From NCBI RefSeq assembly GCF_037975245.1, contig NC_092565.1:12768499-12832498 (forward strand): a DNA stretch of 64,000 bases, given 5' to 3'. The notes below the pieces were generated by a model, which made no database searches, had not been told where the DNA came from, and worked only from the letters and a program-made list of their open reading frames with translations. Position numbers and translations under genes: made by a program. The DNA comes from Apostichopus japonicus (lineage: Eukaryota > Echinodermata > Holothuroidea > Aspidochirotida > Stichopodidae). This document shows positions 60,801 to 64,000 of the stretch, piece by piece (the stretch's first letter is position 1; every line of letters begins with the position of its first letter).

Positions 60801-63519
60801 AAGTTACCTTGTTGGTTTCTTTCTGGATCATCCCTTTAGATAAAAAGCAGAAGTCATATCTTTAGATGAACAGCATGAGAAGTATTTTTAACAGGTGTCA
60901 TCAATTTAAAAGATAAGCCTACTCGATAAGAAAGTTCAATCATAATGTTTAATTGCTATTTGGTTTTTTTAAATACTGTTAAGTGGGGAAGAAATTGGTA
61001 TACTTTGTAATGACACATCTGTGTTTTCTTATGCTATTCCGGTAGTAATTTCAGTGTCTATAGATAATTTTCTTCTGAGCCTCCTCTTCCAAGAATGAGT
61101 GGATTTGCCACTTCTACGAACCTGGGAAAGTGAGAACATTTATCTCTGGTACAAACTGTTATAGCTATCTGGATTCAAAGTGGATTTATTTATTTTGGCA
61201 GGTTCTGATGGTGCTGCAACCAGTTACCAGGTGAAACAATTGGAACAACAGAACAATAGATTAAAGGAAGCTTTGGTCAAGTAAGTCACCCACTTATGGT
61301 ATCACACTCTAGGATATTTTATATAAAATATTGCAATCGTGCTATTAATAGATTGTACATGTTGGGAAATATTGCACAGAAGGGTATGCTGACATAGGAA
61401 GTTATGGAACTTTTAATTTATACCACATGGCGATCATCTTTCCAATTGTTTTAATAGGAGACACAAACCCAACTATCATCTTTGGCCGATATGATAGAGA
61501 TCATTATTTAAGAACAACTGACTCAAAACAGCTTTAAAAATCTCCTTTAGTTTGGGAAGTATCCTAGTTTTAGAAGTCATGTCTGGGAGGTGTCATGCTC
61601 TAACTTTGTGATATCACAGTGCCAAGAGGATCTGAAAACCTTTTCTTTCTCTTCGTATTAGTCTCTTCATATTTCAAGGTAGAATGTTAACAGTGTTGAC
61701 ACTGATGGCAATGCTCTCCAGAGGCTGGGCATTGTTTTCAGATTGAGCACTTGGAAATCCATCTCCATGATAGAAATAAATATTGTAATTAATGAAGAAA
61801 TCATAAAACACATGAAGCATGTGTGGCTCGATGATGTCATATTTATACTTGATCAAGTCTTCAGCCTTACATGTGAAGAAACATAATAAATCTGTGATAT
61901 CTACTGGATGGAATCAGATTTGTCTTAGCTGTTTGGGGGGAGTTGTTCATGAATTGATCTCTAGCAGATAACACAGTAATGATTGTAGTGTTGGTTGTCT
62001 CCTTTATCACTGTAGTGAAGAGGTGAGCAAATGTTCATGCTTGAGGTCTTTGGTAGACAAAGCTCGGACATCATTTATTCGTTAGTTGATATATCTTTCA
62101 CTCCACGAAACTGTCTTGACCAAGTGTTTCTGAGGCTTGCAAATGTAATGAAGCATTCATATTTTATGCAAACACTATTTATTTGGTGTTTCAGATTGCT
62201 TATGCCATAATACAGTGACCTAGATGAGCAGGTATTGATAGTTTATGTAAAAACTACTTATTTGTGTTTTAGAAATGCTAACAAAATGTCTTTCAAGAGC
62301 ATCAGGTTAAAAAGTTGTGCAGAAAATACTTTTCTTAGCTTGCCAGTGAAAAAGGAGGCCTTTCATCCCTTCATTCTCTGATCATTTACAGGTTGAGAGA
62401 TCTTTCCAATGACGAAAAACAGGAGCATCAGAAAGCAATGAAAGATAAGGAGAAAATGGGACAAGATATTAAAGATCTCAAAGCTCAAAAGGAAAACACT
62501 TCAAAAGCTCTCTCGGTGAGTTGATTATTTTTCATGTCGATAGTTACCTACGCACGTATTATTAACCTGTCATAGTTGTTGACTGTTTCCTTGTAACACA
62601 TCTCAATTAGTTTTATATCAAATGTATAGAATGTGAAACAGTGTCTGTACTGCCTTGATTACCTGTAGTACCTGTATGAAGGACAAATGTCCCTAAAAGA
62701 CAAATCTTTCCAAAGGTGAACTCAATTAAATTCCTTTTAAGTCTGGACTTTTCATCACATGGTTGGACTTTTCATCACATGGTTGATAAATTTAAGATAA
62801 AATACAAATAATAAAGTAGAATTCCAGCAGACCCTCTGCCAACACTTAATACTAGAAGGGGGTTGGGGGAGGAGGATGGGGGTTGGGGGAAGAAGGGTGG
62901 GGTTGGGGAAGATGGGATGGGGGTTGTGTTTTTGTTCTAAACAGAAAATGACACATGCATAATATCAAGCTCAAATCCAAAGATAGCAGAACTATACGTT
63001 TTACCTACTACAAGGTCATTTATAAGTAAATCAGTGGTGGAAAAATGATGGGGGAAGTTATAAGCAAATAGTTTGTTCTGTAATATTAAGTTGTAAAAGA
63101 TCCAAGTAACACCTGCAGATAAATTGCAGAGTTATACAACCCAACTTCATTCTGCATCAAAGCTTACAGAAGTAGAAATTTACCAAAATACTTGACACTC
63201 ACCCATTAATAGAAAGATATTTGTTTTCATAGCTGCTGTACCATTAATGATTTGTAAGTGAAGGCACTTTATCTGCATTAGGGTAATCTCGGACTCTGGG
63301 TTTACGTAGCCTAGGTACGGAATATGATAAATGGAACTTAATACCCCAAATGGTCTGGCATAATCCTTAGGGTTATATAACTATTCTAATTTCACAAATT
63401 GATGTAATGGACTAAAATGATGGATATAGAATGCTTGTTCAGGGTTGTTGTTTTTTTAGATCTTTTTATCACTTTTTTTGCAGGAAGCTGAAAGCCAAGT
63501 TATAGAGCTCAAGGAACAG
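48857..63519 (+). CDS. DCTN1: DCTN1 (dynactin subunit 1, p150-Glued), 5' part; continues past the window
   Basis: Constitutive-looking exons: 48857-48954, 49850-49967, 50505-50600, 58261-58512, 58822-58893, 59248-59355, 60663-60759, 61202-61280, 62392-62515 and 63484-63519. All have GT-AG borders and compatible phases, encoding 360 residues so far. Residues 1-72 form the CAP-Gly domain ([17 protein letters not shown], then [10 protein letters not shown]) that binds microtubule plus ends and EB/CLIP tails. A Ser/Pro-rich linker follows ([16 protein letters not shown]), then the first coiled coil ([49 protein letters not shown]), which contacts dynein intermediate chain in known animals. The GKNNG form of the GKNDG motif also occurs in fly Glued. 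Two in-frame optional exons (51263-51325 and 55073-55126) fit between exons 3 and 4. The start ATG is 37 bp inside the first coding exon. Confidence 0.95.
51263..51325 (+). CDS. DCTN1: Putative alternative DCTN1 exon, basic linker (21 codons)
   Basis: TTCTTTCCAG precedes a 63-nt open segment, and GTGAGT follows. Both borders are phase 0, so it can be included or skipped without frame change. It reads [20 protein letters not shown] plus A. The SKL-basic-Ser pattern resembles the vertebrate alternatively spliced basic exons after the CAP-Gly domain (SKLRGLKPKK). Those are known to add microtubule affinity. Assignment is by position, frame and composition only. Confidence 0.6.
51326..55072. other. 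DCTN1 intron sequence
   Basis: Large intron with a C-run at 52800-52809 and several short open frames (for example 53319-53673) that lack splice or domain support. No RNA gene recognised. Confidence 0.45.
55073..55126 (+). CDS. DCTN1: Putative alternative DCTN1 exon, basic Ser/Thr linker (17-18 codons)
   Basis: ACTTTTCCAGCAG is a tandem NAGNAG acceptor, so the exon can begin at 55073 or 55076. It reads [18 protein letters not shown] and ends at a GTGAGT donor. It is phase 0 on both sides and compatible with exons 3, 4 and the 51.26-kb candidate. The basic, Thr/Ser-rich composition fits the dynactin basic region. Confidence 0.55.
55427..55666. repeat. Diverged two-copy direct repeat (about 130-bp period)
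   Basis: GTATCAAATT-AAATATATTTA, GGATATC-AAAGGACAA, CACATTATGATGT and TATGCTGCATCACA occur in both copies, beginning near 55427 and 55557. It lies in DCTN1 intron 3. Confidence 0.8.
55857..56258. repeat. Recent tandem duplication, 2 x 199 bp
   Basis: A 199-bp unit starting TCTAGATGCTTACC is repeated immediately (second copy from 56056) with only a handful of differences, such as CCCTTCGG versus CCATTCGG. It is intronic in DCTN1. Confidence 0.92.
56259..57810. other. DCTN1 intron 3 remainder
   Basis: AT-rich intron. No repeat boundary or gene recognised. Confidence 0.45.
57811..58024. repeat. Minisatellite, unit about 30-35 bp
   Basis: The unit is approximately AACATACCATCTACTTACA followed by TGGTACATATCT, recurring six to seven times with point differences. 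It is in DCTN1 intron 3, about 240 bp upstream of exon 4. The open frame 57817-58050 is a product of the repeat. Confidence 0.88.
59356..62391. other. DCTN1 introns around the coiled-coil exons
   Basis: Introns 59356-60662, 60760-61201 and 61281-62391 contain no repeats with clear boundaries and no RNA genes that I could recognise. Confidence 0.45.
62856..62930 (+). repeat. G-rich minisatellite with GGGGGTTGGGG words
   Basis: Purine-rich repeats of GGGGTTGGGG(A)AGAAGGG type lie on the sense strand of a DCTN1 intron. Runs of four or more G at short spacing could form a G-quadruplex in pre-mRNA. Confidence 0.7.
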
Positions 63520-63697
63520 GTACATTTCTTGTATTTTATGTAAAATTTTTAAGTTGTTTGTTAAATAATGGATTGCTGGTACTGGCCAGCGATCTGTGCT
63601 AAACTGTGATTGTTGAACGATACATCTTTGTTTATAGTCCGCTCTCTCCATCCCTAGATCGAAATATAACATGCTTGGTCATCTTAACTGCTACTAT

Positions 63698-63835
63698 GCA
63701 GGGCCTGACCATTGGATAGAAGTCCCTGTCTCTCTACATTTCATTGACAGTCTGAGCTTGTTCGAGTCCAAACTCAAAACACACTTATTTAAATATATTA
63801 TTGCATTCAGATCATTGCATTTTGTTTCATTTTAA
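63698..63835 (+). pseudogene. LINE reverse transcriptase C-terminal tail remnant (L2/CR1-like)
   Basis: The plus-strand frame reads HWIEVPVSLHFIDSLSLFES followed by KLKTHLFKYIIAFR and a stop. This is the well-known WN-LP---R---SL--FK--LKTHLF ending of CR1/L2-group LINE ORF2 proteins. The 3' flank ends near GCTATACAAATT, like many L2-type 3' tails. It sits in a DCTN1 intron and is not part of that gene. Confidence 0.7.
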
Positions 63836-64000
63836 TGTAAAGTGCGTAAGAATACTTGGCAAATTCTTGCATTATCAGGGAATAGTCTATCCAGTATTGC
63901 ATCACAAGATGCTATACAAAATGGGCCGGCTGCTATACAAATTAAAAAAGGTTTAGCAGTTTGTGCACAAGAATCATTGTACTTTATAAGAGGCAAAAAT

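Overview
Animal nuclear DNA: intron-rich split genes with GT-AG introns, dispersed short transposons and microsatellites, AT-rich spacers, and no prokaryotic features. The proteins (an LBX homeodomain factor, RABEPK, NRBF2 and dynactin p150/DCTN1) are bilaterian. Together with the repeat style they suggest a marine invertebrate deuterostome, perhaps an echinoderm. That taxonomic guess is inference, not proof.

Layout. 1-5.8 kb: noncoding DNA with two blocks of a repeat that carries the 5' end of U2 snRNA. 5.82-6.56 kb (+): the homeobox-bearing last exon of an LBX (ladybird) gene; its first exon was not found and probably lies upstream of the window. 6.6-33.9 kb: about 27 kb without a recognisable gene. 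It holds solo copies of the U2-headed SINE with target-site duplications, two families of hAT-like MITEs with 8-bp duplications (one case nested), a degenerate LINE tail, several minisatellites, a palindromic array and (TA)n tracts. 33.9-39.4 kb (-): RABEPK, six coding exons, all introns in phase 1. 41.8-44.1 kb (+): NRBF2, three coding exons, head-to-head with RABEPK. 44.1-48.8 kb: spacer with two MITEs. 48.9 kb to the right edge (+): the 5' part of DCTN1, with the CAP-Gly domain, an optional-looking basic linker and the start of the first coiled coil. A LINE remnant lies in its last visible intron.

Functions. LBX is a developmental transcription factor. The other three are housekeeping trafficking genes: RABEPK (Rab9 effector, endosome-to-TGN transport), NRBF2 (autophagy-specific PI3K complex I subunit) and DCTN1 (dynein cofactor that binds microtubules). 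They are not an operon or a pathway cluster. LBX and DCTN1 linkage recalls the human LBX2-DCTN1 neighbourhood on 2p13. The most unusual item is the roughly 170-185 bp SINE whose head is U2 snRNA-derived, with at least three cleanly bounded copies in the window.
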